From Pseudomonas sp. Fl4BN1 (GTDB lineage: Bacteria > Pseudomonadota > Gammaproteobacteria > Pseudomonadales > Pseudomonadaceae): a DNA stretch of 64,000 bases. Below the pieces are notes generated by a model. That model worked only from the letters and a program-made list of their open reading frames with translations. It was not told the DNA's origin and did no database searches. The stretch is taken from contig NZ_JAAARM010000002.1 in the NCBI RefSeq assembly GCF_009908285.1, positions 305,232-369,231 on the forward strand, given 5' to 3'. Below are positions 37,396-47,395 of this stretch, in pieces. Numbering within the stretch: the stretch's first letter is position 1; every line of letters begins with the position of its first letter. Both the position numbers and the translations under genes were made by a program.

Positions 37396-38114
37396 CAGCA
37401 CGCCTCCCCGAGGGTCGCGGTGACCCCACCATCGGCATCGCGCTGACAGGCGATACGGCGGACCTGCAAGCCATTGGCCCGGGCCAGTGGCTCATCGTGG
37501 GTGGCAATCACACAGCACAGTTGCTGCTCCCGGGCCTGCTGCACCAACAACTGCATGACCCGCTGGGCATTCAAGGGATCCAGGGCCGCGGTCGGCTCAT
37601 CGGCCAGCAACACTTGCGGCCCGTGGGCCAAGGCCCGAGCGCAACTGACCCGTTGGCGCTGGCCCACCGACAAGGTGGTGGGTTTCTTGTGCAATTGATC
37701 GGCGATTTCCAGGCGCTCGGCCAGACGCCGGGGAATGCCCTCGTCGGCCAGCCCAAGCAACTGCCGAGGCAGGCTGATATTGCCACGCACATCGAGGAAC
37801 CCCAGCAGGCCGCCAGTCTGCAGTACATAACCCATGTGCCGACTGCGCAGCTCGGCCAGGGCACTGTGCCCCGTCGCTCGCCAGATGCCCGCGATGTCGA
37901 TAGCGTCATGGGCCGGAGTGAACTCGAAACGTGCCGCCGAATCCGGAGCCAGCACCAGCGCCAGCAGATCGAGCAAAGTGCTCTTGCCACAACCGCTGGG
38001 ACCGACCACTGCCAGTTGATCGCCCGCACGCAGCTGCAGCCTGGGGATCACCAGGCTGTAGCGTTGGCGACCCTCGCCACGACTTTTGCGCACCGCCAAT
38101 AAATCCAGGATCAC
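37395..38114 (-). CDS. tagT: T6SS ABC ATPase TagT
   Basis: A 239-residue ATP-binding protein partner of TagS. Walker A is GPSGCGKST (about residues 38-46), the signature is LSVGQRQRV and Walker B is VLLADEP. The start codon is GTG, overlapping the ppkA stop as GTGA. TagST lies above PpkA in the threonine phosphorylation cascade that triggers H1-type T6SS. Confidence 0.92.
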   Translation of the reverse strand: MILDLLAVRKSRGEGRQRYSLVIPRLQLRAGDQLAVVGPSGCGKSTLLDLLALVLAPDSAARFEFTPAHDAIDIAGIWRATGHSALAELRSRHMGYVLQTGGLLGFLDVRGNISLPRQLLGLADEGIPRRLAERLEIADQLHKKPTTLSVGQRQRVSCARALAHGPQVLLADEPTAALDPLNAQRVMQLLVQQAREQQLCCVIATHDEPLARANGLQVRRIACQRDADGGVTATLGEAC

Positions 38115-41100
38115 GGCAGTGTCGACAAAGGCACGCGGTACAGCGCGTCACCCGGCTCGGCATCGCCGAAGCGCACCCAGTTGGCCAGGTCGTTGTGGAA
38201 GGTTTCATAGAGACGGATCTTCGAATCCAGCTCGTCGATGAAATCCTCCTGCTCGGCCACGCTCAAGGACAGCCACAGATCCTGGGTCATGTTCAGCGAC
38301 TTGCTGCGGTACGGCAGCCCTTCCAGGTATTCCCCCAGCACGCCGCCGCCAGCCAGGTTGCCGCCCTTGCGCAGGGCCGATGGATCACGGCTCATGTAGG
38401 CACTGGCGCTGGCGATTTCCTGGAAGAAATCCTTGGGCGAGGTCTGGGTCTTGCGCGCCGCATCGACGATCAGCTTCAACGACTGCTGCAAGTCGTTGAG
38501 CTGCAGCTTGGTGAGCATCACGCAGACCTGGAACGCCGGCAGCGCCGGGTTGGTCAGGTCGCGGTCGGCGGTCCAGGCGCTGACCAGCTGCGGCGCCTGG
38601 CTGGCCGCTTTGCGGCCGAGGAAATCCATGTGCATGGCATAGCCGATGGCCGCGGATTTCTGCGCAATGCTCGGCGCTGCCGCCAGCAGCGGGACTTCCT
38701 GGTTCTGGTTGCTGCGCACCTGATGCACCAGGTCGGCGAACACTGTGCCGATCTCGTCGACCCGTTCACCGAACTTGCGCACATCGCCACCGGGCACCGG
38801 GATGTACAAATCGCCGATCTTCGGGTTGGCGTCGGCAGTCAGCACCCGGTACTGGGTTTCGGCCTGGGCGTGGTTCTTCTTGCCGGCGTCGGTGCGCAGG
38901 TGCAGGGCGTAGATCTTGATCTGCTTGCCCAGGGCCGCCTGCCGCACCTCCGCCTCATTCATCTGAGTGCGGCTGTAAGGGTCATTCTTGCGCAGCGCCC
39001 CGGCATCGCTGACCAGCAGGATCAGGCGCCCGCCGTAACCCTTCCAGTCCATGCCTTCCACGGCCTGCATGACCCCGGCAAAGGCATCTTCGTTGAACGA
39101 GTGGCTGGACACGTTGGTGGCCTTGACCTGGCTCATCAGCTCCTGGAAACGCTGGGGATCGCGCCCCTGGTCCAGAGTTACCAGGGTCTTGGTCACGTAC
39201 TCCAGGCCCGGGGTCTTGCTGGTGTTGTTGCGAAAGCCAACCAGGCCAAAGCTGACGCTGTCCAGCTCACCACGCGCGGCGAGCTTGCTTTGCAGTTCGT
39301 GCACCACATCGCGTACCTGATCGATGTAGGGCTGCATCGACACCGAGGTGTCCACCACCAGCACCACCGCCGTACGGAAGGCATCGGCGGTCGCCGGGGC
39401 ATTCGCCGGCAGGCTCTTGCCACTTTTGTCGCTGATACTCTGCGGGCTGCTGCCCGGGTCGATGGAAGCGACATTCAGCAACTGCACCGGCTGGCCGTTC
39501 TCGTCGAAGCTCTCCTTGGAGTCGAAGATCGGCAGCAAGTAGAACTGGTCCTGGGGCACCGCGCTGGCGCTAGGCTCCAGGGCCAGTACCTGCTGTTCAT
39601 CCTGGGGATTCTTCTGCGCCTTGAGCAGCAGATTCTTCGCCGCTGCCGGGTCCGCCAGCAGGCGCTCCAGCTCACTGGCCTGACGCACGAACATCACCGG
39701 TGCACGACCGGAACGTTCGGTGAATTTCAGTACCATGCTCTGCTTCCAGTCACTGACCTGCTCGGCCGGCAACCAGCCGGCGCTGCGGCCGTCACTGGCG
39801 GCCCCCAGGCGCAGCCAGGAGCGGCCGTCGAGGTTCTTGCGCTGATACACGTAGAGCACTGAGAACGCGGGCACTGCCTGGCCCGGCGTGGCTCCGGGGG
39901 CGCTGGAAAAACTCGCCCCCGGCTGGCTCAGCACCCGCTGGAACAGGGTCTTCTTGCCCGGCATCAGTAGCGGGCGCTGACCACCATCGACATCGGCCGC
40001 CACGGGCTGATTCACCGACGGCGCCACCACCGGAGGAACAGCAGCGGCCGTCGAGGCAGTCTGGGGCGCAACCTGCGAGCGATCCCCCGACAACCACCAA
40101 TACCCGGCACCGGCCGCTGCCAGGGCCACCGCCACTGCAACGCCAGCCAGGGCCAGCACCGGCCCGCGCCGCTGCCCGGAAGCTACAGAGGAATCTACAG
40201 GCGGCAGGCTCGATGAATGTTGTGGCTGCGCCAACGGCTCCGGGCGAGGCTCCTGAGGCGGCGCTGATGGCGGTGGCGCCTGCTGCACAATCTCGGTCAT
40301 CCCGGCCAGGTCGTCGCCCAAGGGCGCCTCCTGGGGCGGCAGGGACAAAGGCTGGATCAGCGTCGCCTCGACCTCCGGGGCCGCCTGCGGCAGGTGGTCC
40401 AGGGCCGCCAGCAAAGCCGCGGCGTCCGGGTAGCGTTGCCCCGGATCCTTGGCCAGCAGCTTGCCCAGGATGTGCTGGTAGCGCCCATGGTGCAGCGGCA
40501 GTTCCGGCAGCGGCTCGGTCAGGTGCGCCAGAGCCGTGGACAACGCATCGGTGCCGCTGTAAGGCAGCTCACCAACGAGGATTTCATAGAGCACCACGCC
40601 CAGGGCGTAGAGGTCGGCGCGACCGTCAATTTCCTGGCCACGGGCCTGCTCGGGGCTCATGTAACTGGGCGTACCCACGGCGAAACCGGCCTGGGTGAAC
40701 TGGGTGCGGTCGTCCAGGGACTTGGCGATACCGAAGTCCGAGAGCACCGCCGTGCCATCGGCGCGAAACAGGATGTTGGCCGGTTTGACGTCGCGGTGCA
40801 CCAGTCCCTGGGCATGGGCATAACCCAGGGCCGAGGTGATCTGGCGGATGTAGATCAAGCCCTGCTCCGGGGTCAGCCCGGCGGCGATGCGTTCTTTCAG
40901 CGTGCCGTTGGGCAGGTACTCCATGGCCATGTAGTACAACGGCCCGACATTGCCGATGTCATGGATGGTCACGGTGTGCGGGTGCAGCAGCCGCGCCAGG
41001 GTCTTGCCTTCACGCAGGAAGCGCTCGCAGAAGCTCGGGTCGGCGGCCAGCGCCGCGGCCATGACCTTGAGCGCTACTTTGCGTTCCAGGGAGCGCTGGG

Positions 41101-41176
41101 TCGCCAGGTACACGGTGGCCATGGCGCCTTCGCCAATCTCGCCCTGAATGTCAAAGCCGGGAATCAGAATGTCCAT
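38111..41176 (-). CDS. ppkA: T6SS serine/threonine protein kinase PpkA
   Basis: A 1021-residue membrane kinase. The kinase domain covers about residues 8-265: Gly loop GEIGEGAMATVY, lysine K37 in VALK, HRDVKPAN at 127-134 with catalytic D129, DFG at 147-149. A Pro/Ala-rich linker leads to one membrane helix (about residues 335-365, ALAGVAVAVALAAAGAG), and the periplasmic part has a von Willebrand A domain with the metal site DTSVS. PpkA phosphorylates Fha1 to start firing. The ATG at 41176 has AGGA upstream; a TTG two codons earlier overlaps the pppA stop. Confidence 0.95.
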   Translation of the reverse strand: MDILIPGFDIQGEIGEGAMATVYLATQRSLERKVALKVMAAALAADPSFCERFLREGKTLARLLHPHTVTIHDIGNVGPLYYMAMEYLPNGTLKERIAAGLTPEQGLIYIRQITSALGYAHAQGLVHRDVKPANILFRADGTAVLSDFGIAKSLDDRTQFTQAGFAVGTPSYMSPEQARGQEIDGRADLYALGVVLYEILVGELPYSGTDALSTALAHLTEPLPELPLHHGRYQHILGKLLAKDPGQRYPDAAALLAALDHLPQAAPEVEATLIQPLSLPPQEAPLGDDLAGMTEIVQQAPPPSAPPQEPRPEPLAQPQHSSSLPPVDSSVASGQRRGPVLALAGVAVAVALAAAGAGYWWLSGDRSQVAPQTASTAAAVPPVVAPSVNQPVAADVDGGQRPLLMPGKKTLFQRVLSQPGASFSSAPGATPGQAVPAFSVLYVYQRKNLDGRSWLRLGAASDGRSAGWLPAEQVSDWKQSMVLKFTERSGRAPVMFVRQASELERLLADPAAAKNLLLKAQKNPQDEQQVLALEPSASAVPQDQFYLLPIFDSKESFDENGQPVQLLNVASIDPGSSPQSISDKSGKSLPANAPATADAFRTAVVLVVDTSVSMQPYIDQVRDVVHELQSKLAARGELDSVSFGLVGFRNNTSKTPGLEYVTKTLVTLDQGRDPQRFQELMSQVKATNVSSHSFNEDAFAGVMQAVEGMDWKGYGGRLILLVSDAGALRKNDPYSRTQMNEAEVRQAALGKQIKIYALHLRTDAGKKNHAQAETQYRVLTADANPKIGDLYIPVPGGDVRKFGERVDEIGTVFADLVHQVRSNQNQEVPLLAAAPSIAQKSAAIGYAMHMDFLGRKAASQAPQLVSAWTADRDLTNPALPAFQVCVMLTKLQLNDLQQSLKLIVDAARKTQTSPKDFFQEIASASAYMSRDPSALRKGGNLAGGGVLGEYLEGLPYRSKSLNMTQDLWLSLSVAEQEDFIDELDSKIRLYETFHNDLANWVRFGDAEPGDALYRVPLSTLP

Positions 41177-41178
41177 GG

Positions 41179-41913
41179 TCAATGTCCTGTGGCCTTGATC
41201 ACGATGGCCGTGATGTTGTCCGGCGCGCCCCGGGTCAGGCCCAGGTGAATCAGGCTGCGGACCACGTCGTTGGGTTCGCTGTGGCTGAGCACTTCACGCA
41301 GCTCAAAGTCTTCAGCGGTCTTGTTCAGGCCGTCGCTGCACAGCAGGAAGGTGTCGCCGTCCTGCACCTGCAGGTCGACCTGGGACAGCTCCAGTTGGGC
41401 TTCGACACCAATCGCCCGGGTGACGATATTGGCCCGGGGATGGACCCGCGCCTCGGCTTCACTGAGCAGGCCACTGTCCTGCAGGTCCTGGACGTAGCTA
41501 TGGTCGCGGGAAATGCTTTCCAATTGCTCGTCCCGCAGCCGGTACAGGCGGCTGTCACCGGCCCACAGGCAGACTGCCCGAGCACCGCGCACCGCCAGCA
41601 GAACCACCGTGCTGCCCATCATGGTCACCCCGCGATTGGCGGTTTCCTCGTGTACCGCAGCATTCACCAGCGCCAGGCCATTGCGCAGCGCAGCGACGTA
41701 TTGGTCCAGGCTGTCGGCCGCCGGAACCGCCCGCAGGCTGTCGACGATCAAGTTGCTGACATAGTCCCCGGCAGCGTGCCCGCCCATGCCGTCGGCCACC
41801 AGCCAGAGGCCGGCCTCCGGAGCTTCGAGCCAGGCGTCTTCATTGATTTTCCGCACCATGCCGACATGGCTGTAACTGGCGGATGGGTAGGACAGTTGTG
41901 GCGCTGAACGCAT
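41179..41913 (-). CDS. pppA: T6SS protein phosphatase PppA (PP2C family)
   Basis: A 244-residue Mn/Mg-dependent serine/threonine phosphatase that removes the phosphate from Fha1 and turns the system off. PP2C motifs: VRKINEDAW near residue 21, LVADGMGGHAAGD (about 37-49), WAGDSRLYRLR, and LLCSDGLNKTAED. It begins directly after the tagF stop and is followed by ppkA, so the opposing enzymes are made from one transcript. Confidence 0.96.
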   Translation of the reverse strand: MRSAPQLSYPSASYSHVGMVRKINEDAWLEAPEAGLWLVADGMGGHAAGDYVSNLIVDSLRAVPAADSLDQYVAALRNGLALVNAAVHEETANRGVTMMGSTVVLLAVRGARAVCLWAGDSRLYRLRDEQLESISRDHSYVQDLQDSGLLSEAEARVHPRANIVTRAIGVEAQLELSQVDLQVQDGDTFLLCSDGLNKTAEDFELREVLSHSEPNDVVRSLIHLGLTRGAPDNITAIVIKATGH

Positions 41914-42567
41914 TTAGACGGCACCTTCTTGTCCGAGCAGAAATTGCGCAAATTCACTGGCGGGCGGCAACCCCTGGCAGCGCAGCAACATCGGGCTGAT
42001 GTGCTGCGATCCCCGGCCCCACCAGACACTCGATCCGGCACAGGCCTGGGCGGCCAGTACCGCGCCGCGAGCCTGCGGATCACTGACATAAAACCGCTGC
42101 AGGCCGGCAAAGCGGCTGCCTTCGGTGCGCGCTGCCGGGCGCGGTGCCCCCAGGGCCTGCAAGCCCTCTTCCAGGACTTCGAAACGGGCTCCCTCATCCA
42201 GGGTCGCCAGCAACAGTTCCTCTACGTGTTCAAACCACTGCTCCGGGCCGCTGACCAGGGAGGCGAGATCACCTTCGGGGTCCAGCAGCGCCGCCACGGT
42301 CAGGGGAAAATAACGCCCGACCCGGTCGATACTCGGCATCACCACGCCCACCGCCGCCTGAGGTCCGCAGACTCCCGGCGCCACAGCGAAACGCCACAGT
42401 GGACTGACCAGATAGGCGTTCAACCAGCGCTCCCCCAAGGCGTTCTGGCTGGCCAACAGACCTGCCGCCAGCCAGCTGTCCCAGGGGCCGATAAAACTCT
42501 GCGGCAGACCGCGGCTGACAAAGTCGCCACGGCAGGCCAATTTGCCGTACAGGCCAGGCGTCGTCAT
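41914..42567 (-). CDS. tagF: T6SS post-translational repressor TagF
   Basis: A 217-residue cytoplasmic protein of the DUF2094/ImpM family. It opens with GLYGKLACRGDFVSRGLPQ, the family signature, and contains GVVMPSIDRVGRYFPLT. TagF blocks assembly in P. aeruginosa independently of PpkA phosphorylation, and in other species it is fused to PppA. Here they are separate and adjacent. Its ATG overlaps the tssM stop as ATGA (42567-42564). Confidence 0.93.
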   Translation of the reverse strand: MTTPGLYGKLACRGDFVSRGLPQSFIGPWDSWLAAGLLASQNALGERWLNAYLVSPLWRFAVAPGVCGPQAAVGVVMPSIDRVGRYFPLTVAALLDPEGDLASLVSGPEQWFEHVEELLLATLDEGARFEVLEEGLQALGAPRPAARTEGSRFAGLQRFYVSDPQARGAVLAAQACAGSSVWWGRGSQHISPMLLRCQGLPPASEFAQFLLGQEGAV

Positions 42568-45500
42568 AACCGCTCCGGCAGGCTGAAGCCGCTGAGCACC
42601 CGGCTCTTGAATGGGTTGAAGGCACTGTTGGCCCGCAACTCGTAGGAGATGCTCGCGCCGTCCACCTGCAGCCGCAGGTTGAAACGGTCCGGCGAGTTGC
42701 CGGCGCTCAGGTCCGATTGCTCCAGCAGGCGGAACCAGGCCCACGGGCCCTCCAGGGTCACCCCGGAACGCCCAGTGGCCGAGGGTGGCATGATCGACAA
42801 GCGAACCACGCCAATGCTCCCCGGATTCGGCCATTGCATTGCCACCGGCCGGCTTGGGCCGTGGTCGTAGCTCAACTGCTGGCCGTCCAGGTCGAGGAGG
42901 AACTGGCTGATGCTGGCGTCCATGGCCACCGGTTTGAGTTCGAAACGCACGGTCGGCTGGGTGCCACCGGTGCGGAAGAAAGCATCGCGGATACTCGCCG
43001 CCCGCTGGAAGGTTTGCAGCACGCCGGGGGCGATCCCCAGCTTCTGCGCCGCACCCGGCTGCCAACTCCAGGTCGTCGTCGACGTGTTGACGTAAGGCTG
43101 CAGGTACTTGCGGAAGTAGTTGTCCATCACCCCGCCGACGCCGAAGAACTGGCCGAAGTCATCCAGGGTCGCGTCCCGGGCGCTGCCCGGCGACATCGGA
43201 TAACGCCCGCCCAGGGACTGGCGATAAACGTTGACCACCTCGCTGACCCAAGCCGCGTTCAGTTGATTGCGCACTCCGCCCATCATGGTGTTGGTGGTCG
43301 AACCGACCACCGACTTGACCAGCCCCTGGACCAGCGGCGGCTGGCGCGCAGCCGTCAGGCTGACCCGCGCGGCAGCGGCGCTGGCCTGGTTCTTGGCTTC
43401 ACCGAGCAAGGCATCGCCGCTGGCTCCGACCATGGCGCTGACCTGCACGTACAAGGCGTTCATGTCCGACAGCAGGCCATCGATGGCCGCCGGCTCGCCT
43501 TCGTTCTTGCTTACCAGGCTATTGAGATCGGCAAAGTGCCCGCTGAGCGGATCATCCGCCGCCACCGCGGCGTTCGGATTGGCCGCCTGCTCCTGGCCCA
43601 GCAGCGAGCCTAGGCGCTGCTTGAGCTGATCGACGCCGCCCTCGACCTTCTGGCCCTGAGCCGCCAACAGGCGCTCTTCCTGTTGCAGGTCGGTTTCCTT
43701 GGCCACCGCCACCAACAGTTTCTTCAGGGGCGAACTGGGCCCGGAGAGAATTCGCAGCACATCCGCGGCCTGGGCCACGCTGGTGATCGGCACGAAGTCG
43801 AGGTCCGCCAGCAAGGCGTCCCACTGGCGCAGGTAGTCCTGGAAGTACAGGCGGCGCACATCGGCGGCCAGGCTGGCGACGTTCTGCCGGTCGGCCTGCT
43901 CGCGCCCCAGTACCCATTGTTCTTCCGCCAGGGTGCCGGCCTGGTTGAGGCTGGCCAGCAGGAAGCCTTCGCGGTAGCCCTTGGCGGTGAACAGCCCGCT
44001 CAGCGGTTCGCTCAATGGCTTGCCGCTCTTGCGGGTGAACACCAGCGCCGCGTCACGGCCACCGGCCTCGCTGAGACGGAAATCCGGCACCCCGGCCGGC
44101 AGCTTGGCGCGCTTGACCCGGTCGTAAATTCGCTGGGCCACCGGCAGCTGTTGCAGTTGGCGACGCAGATCGTCGATCAGGTGCTGGTCCAGGCGCGCAT
44201 TGGGTGGATGTTTTTCGAACAGCGCCTGCAAGTGAGTGGTCAAGGCCTGGCGCTGTTCGGGCGGCAGGTCGCGGGACAGGGTCTGGTCCCAGTCCAGGGT
44301 GATCCAGGCCTTGATGAAGTCCGGATCGTAGTGTTCGTTGTCCGCCAGCATCAGGTAGGCCTTGAGTCCCTCGTAGAGGAAATCCGAGCTGCCGCCGCTG
44401 TGCAGTTGCTCCTCGATGCGCGTCATCAGCCGTGGGGCGAACACCGCCACCAGCAGCTTGCGATAGACGCTGGCCGACTCAGCTTCGAGCATGTCGCCCT
44501 GATACAGGCCCAGGCCTTCGGCCCAGCCCGGTGCATCGCCGGCCAGGTGCCGGGTGGCATTGAGCAGCGGCAGCACCGCCAGCACATCGCGCTGGGCCGG
44601 GCTGAGGTTCTGCACGCTCTCGCGCACCGGCACCACGCGCTGGTCGACCTGGGCGATATAGGCCTGGTTGGCCCGGTAGCTGACAATCCACAGGGTGCCG
44701 ACCACCAGCACCAGGGCCACGCTGGCCGCGAGGGCGCTACGGGCGATCCATTTGCGCCGGCGCTCGACCTTGGGGTTGACCCCCACCAGCCCACGCTCGG
44801 CAAAGGCCACGGCGCTGAACAGCTTCTCGATGAAGTAACTGCGCCCGGTGCCGGTCTGCCGCGCCAGATGCTGGCGGTCCAGGTTCATGCTCTGGGCCAT
44901 GGCGCCGATCAGGCGGTCGATCGGGCTGCCTTCCTGGGTGCCGCTGGTGAAATACACCCCGCGCAGCAACACCCGCTCTTCAAAGGCGTTGGGCTTGAAC
45001 ACACCGTCAAGGAAACTCTGCAGGGATTCCTTGAGCGCCGCGAACTGCTGCGCGAAGCCATAGATCAGGTCACGCCGCGCCGGGTCGCGCTCCTGCTGCA
45101 GGCGCTCCACCAGCCGCTCGTTGAGCCGCTGCTCCAGGGCGGCCAACTCTGCCGGCAGTTGGGCCAATGGACTGTCGCTGCCCTTGCCGTCATCCAGGGC
45201 GAAGGTCATGCCCCAGACCTGGCTTCGCTCTTCCTTGCTCAGGGAGTCGAAGAACTCCATGAAGCCCGGCACCAGATCAAGCTTGGTGAGCATCAGGTAG
45301 ATCGGGAAACGCACCCCCAGTTGGGTGTACAACTCCTGGATGCGCTGGCGGATCGCCGCCGCGTGGGCGGCACGCTCCGCTTCGCTGCCCAGCAGCAGGT
45401 CGGACAGGCTGATGGCGACGAAAGCACCGTCGATGGGCCGCCGCGAACGTTGGGTTTTCAGCAGATCGAGGAAGCCCAGCCAAGCGGCCTTGTCCACCGT

Positions 45501-46067
45501 CGCATGGCTGTCCTGGGTGGTGTAGCGGCCAGCGGTGTCCAGCAGTACCGCTTGGTCGGTGAACCACCAGTCGCAATTGCGCGTACCACCGACGCCGCGC
45601 ACGGCACCGGCGCCCAGCTGCGCCGCCAGGGGAAAATGCAGGCCGGAATTGACCAACGCCGTGGTCTTGCCAGACCCCGGCGGACCAATGATCACGTACC
45701 ACGGCAGCTCGTAGAGATTGCGTCGCTCATCACCACCAAGCTTGGCTTTCTTCAGCAGCACCAGGGCTTCGGCCATGCGTTGGCGCAAGGCCGCCAGCTC
45801 CTCGGCGGTGGCCACGCTGTCCGGGTCCGGCGGGGTATCGGCGGCCAGGCTCTGCAGGACCTTGGCCGCATTGCGCCGGGCCTGGATGATGCGAAATACC
45901 CGGTAGGCGATCCACACCGCGAAGATCAAAATGATCAGCGCCCAGCGCCGGCCTTCCGGCACCAGCGACTCCAGCAGCGGGCCAATGAACCAGATGATCA
46001 GGCTCAGGGCGATCAGGCCCAGCAACGGGATCACCCAGCGAATCACCAAACTGAAAAACGCCTTCAC
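42564..46067 (-). CDS. tssM: T6SS membrane core protein TssM (IcmF)
   Basis: An 1167-residue inner-membrane protein. Two helices lie near the N-terminus (about 10-30 and 42-58) and a third near residue 435, separating a cytoplasmic GTPase-like domain from a large periplasmic region that contacts TssJ. The Walker A GPPGSGKT (128-135) is intact. The C-terminal DUF1215/IcmF_C region ends the protein. With TssJ and TssL it forms the trans-envelope complex. It has a GTG start that overlaps the tssL stop (GTGA). Confidence 0.95.
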   Translation of the reverse strand: MKAFFSLVIRWVIPLLGLIALSLIIWFIGPLLESLVPEGRRWALIILIFAVWIAYRVFRIIQARRNAAKVLQSLAADTPPDPDSVATAEELAALRQRMAEALVLLKKAKLGGDERRNLYELPWYVIIGPPGSGKTTALVNSGLHFPLAAQLGAGAVRGVGGTRNCDWWFTDQAVLLDTAGRYTTQDSHATVDKAAWLGFLDLLKTQRSRRPIDGAFVAISLSDLLLGSEAERAAHAAAIRQRIQELYTQLGVRFPIYLMLTKLDLVPGFMEFFDSLSKEERSQVWGMTFALDDGKGSDSPLAQLPAELAALEQRLNERLVERLQQERDPARRDLIYGFAQQFAALKESLQSFLDGVFKPNAFEERVLLRGVYFTSGTQEGSPIDRLIGAMAQSMNLDRQHLARQTGTGRSYFIEKLFSAVAFAERGLVGVNPKVERRRKWIARSALAASVALVLVVGTLWIVSYRANQAYIAQVDQRVVPVRESVQNLSPAQRDVLAVLPLLNATRHLAGDAPGWAEGLGLYQGDMLEAESASVYRKLLVAVFAPRLMTRIEEQLHSGGSSDFLYEGLKAYLMLADNEHYDPDFIKAWITLDWDQTLSRDLPPEQRQALTTHLQALFEKHPPNARLDQHLIDDLRRQLQQLPVAQRIYDRVKRAKLPAGVPDFRLSEAGGRDAALVFTRKSGKPLSEPLSGLFTAKGYREGFLLASLNQAGTLAEEQWVLGREQADRQNVASLAADVRRLYFQDYLRQWDALLADLDFVPITSVAQAADVLRILSGPSSPLKKLLVAVAKETDLQQEERLLAAQGQKVEGGVDQLKQRLGSLLGQEQAANPNAAVAADDPLSGHFADLNSLVSKNEGEPAAIDGLLSDMNALYVQVSAMVGASGDALLGEAKNQASAAAARVSLTAARQPPLVQGLVKSVVGSTTNTMMGGVRNQLNAAWVSEVVNVYRQSLGGRYPMSPGSARDATLDDFGQFFGVGGVMDNYFRKYLQPYVNTSTTTWSWQPGAAQKLGIAPGVLQTFQRAASIRDAFFRTGGTQPTVRFELKPVAMDASISQFLLDLDGQQLSYDHGPSRPVAMQWPNPGSIGVVRLSIMPPSATGRSGVTLEGPWAWFRLLEQSDLSAGNSPDRFNLRLQVDGASISYELRANSAFNPFKSRVLSGFSLPERL

Positions 46068-47389
46068 TCGACCCCCTCCGCCAATACGCTGATTTCGACC
46101 CGACGATTACGCGCCCGCCCTTCGGCGGTGGCATTGCTTGCCAGTGGCTCGGTGTCGCTGCGGCCTTCGGCGCTGAAGCGCTCCGGCTGGCCGGTCTTCG
46201 CCGCGAGGATCTGCAGCACCGATTCGGCGCGGGCCTGGGACAGCTTCCAGTTGGACGGGAAGCGCAAGGTGGCGATCGGCCGGTTGTCGCTGTGGCCGGT
46301 GATCCGCACCTGGCCCTTGACCTTGCGGATGGCGTCGGCAATGCGCAGCATCAGCGGCTGATAGTCATCGACAATGCTGGCGCTGGCCGAGGTGAACAGT
46401 TCATCGCCACGGATGGTCACCACCGAGCGGTCGACCGCGTCTTCCACCGCCACTCGCCCGGCCTTGATGTCCTCGGCGAGGAAACCCGCCAGACGCGGGC
46501 GCTCCACCAGCTTGGGCTGGATTACCGGACGATCCAGGGTCTGCACCGGGATCTCGCCCAGGGCATGAATATTCTTGAACACTGGCTCGGCGTCCGCCGC
46601 CAGCTTCAGGCGCAAGCCGAACAACAGCGCCAGGAGCAACGCCACGGCGATGGCGATGCCAACCCAGGGCGGCATGAACTGCGCCAGGCGATCCCGGGCC
46701 ACGCTGACCCCGCGCCAATGCGGTGACAGTTCGCGTTCGTGTTCGCCACGGGCGCTGCGGATGGTTGCCGCCGTACGCTCACGCAGGGCTTCAAGCTGGC
46801 TGCGACCGTCGATCATTACCCGGTAACGGCCTTCGAACCCCAGGCACATGCACAGGTAAAGCAGCTCCAACAGGTACAGGCGTTCACGCGGGCTTTGCAA
46901 GCAGTGCTCCAACAGCTGGAAGACCTTCTCGCCGCCCCAGGACTCGTTGTGCACGGTGATCAACAGGCTCTGTTTGCCCCAGTCGCTGGTACTGCCCCAT
47001 GGGGTACTCAACACCGCTTCATCCAGCGCCGTGCACAGTGCATAACGGGCCAGCAGCACGTCGTTGCGTGGCACCCCGGCCGCTTCGGCACGTTCCTCGA
47101 ACTGACGCAGGTAGGCCAGCAGTTGCGCCCGCAGGCTGGCCGGCGCCGGGTGCGCCAGGGTGCTGCGCAGCCGCGTGAGCAAGGCCAGCAAAGGCCCGGC
47201 AGCGCTTTCCAGCGGGTTCAGCCCGCGGGCCTGGCCGGCGGCCAGCGGTGCCGCCGGCATCGCCCACGACGCTGCGGGTGCAGCAGCCGGGCGCCCGGAT
47301 TCAGGCGCGCGGCCACCCGGGCGCGGCATGAATTGGGTACGGTCATTGGCCGGGGAAGGCTGCCCTGGCGAATCGTCGAAAGGATGCAT
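46064..47389 (-). CDS. tssL: T6SS membrane core protein TssL with OmpA-like domain
   Basis: A 441-residue protein. N-terminal DotU/TssL cytoplasmic domain (about 50-245; ALCTALDEAVLSTPWG, FQLLEHCLQSP), one membrane helix (about 249-270), and a C-terminal OmpA-like peptidoglycan-binding domain (VRITGHSDNRPIATLRFPSN, LSQARAESV, ARNRRVEISV). The fused OmpA domain removes the need for a separate TagL anchor. The Ala/Pro-rich N-terminus is typical of pseudomonad forms. The gene follows tssK by six bases. Confidence 0.95.
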   Translation of the reverse strand: MHPFDDSPGQPSPANDRTQFMPRPGGRAPESGRPAAAPAASWAMPAAPLAAGQARGLNPLESAAGPLLALLTRLRSTLAHPAPASLRAQLLAYLRQFEERAEAAGVPRNDVLLARYALCTALDEAVLSTPWGSTSDWGKQSLLITVHNESWGGEKVFQLLEHCLQSPRERLYLLELLYLCMCLGFEGRYRVMIDGRSQLEALRERTAATIRSARGEHERELSPHWRGVSVARDRLAQFMPPWVGIAIAVALLLALLFGLRLKLAADAEPVFKNIHALGEIPVQTLDRPVIQPKLVERPRLAGFLAEDIKAGRVAVEDAVDRSVVTIRGDELFTSASASIVDDYQPLMLRIADAIRKVKGQVRITGHSDNRPIATLRFPSNWKLSQARAESVLQILAAKTGQPERFSAEGRSDTEPLASNATAEGRARNRRVEISVLAEGVE

Positions 47390-47395
47390 CGCGAC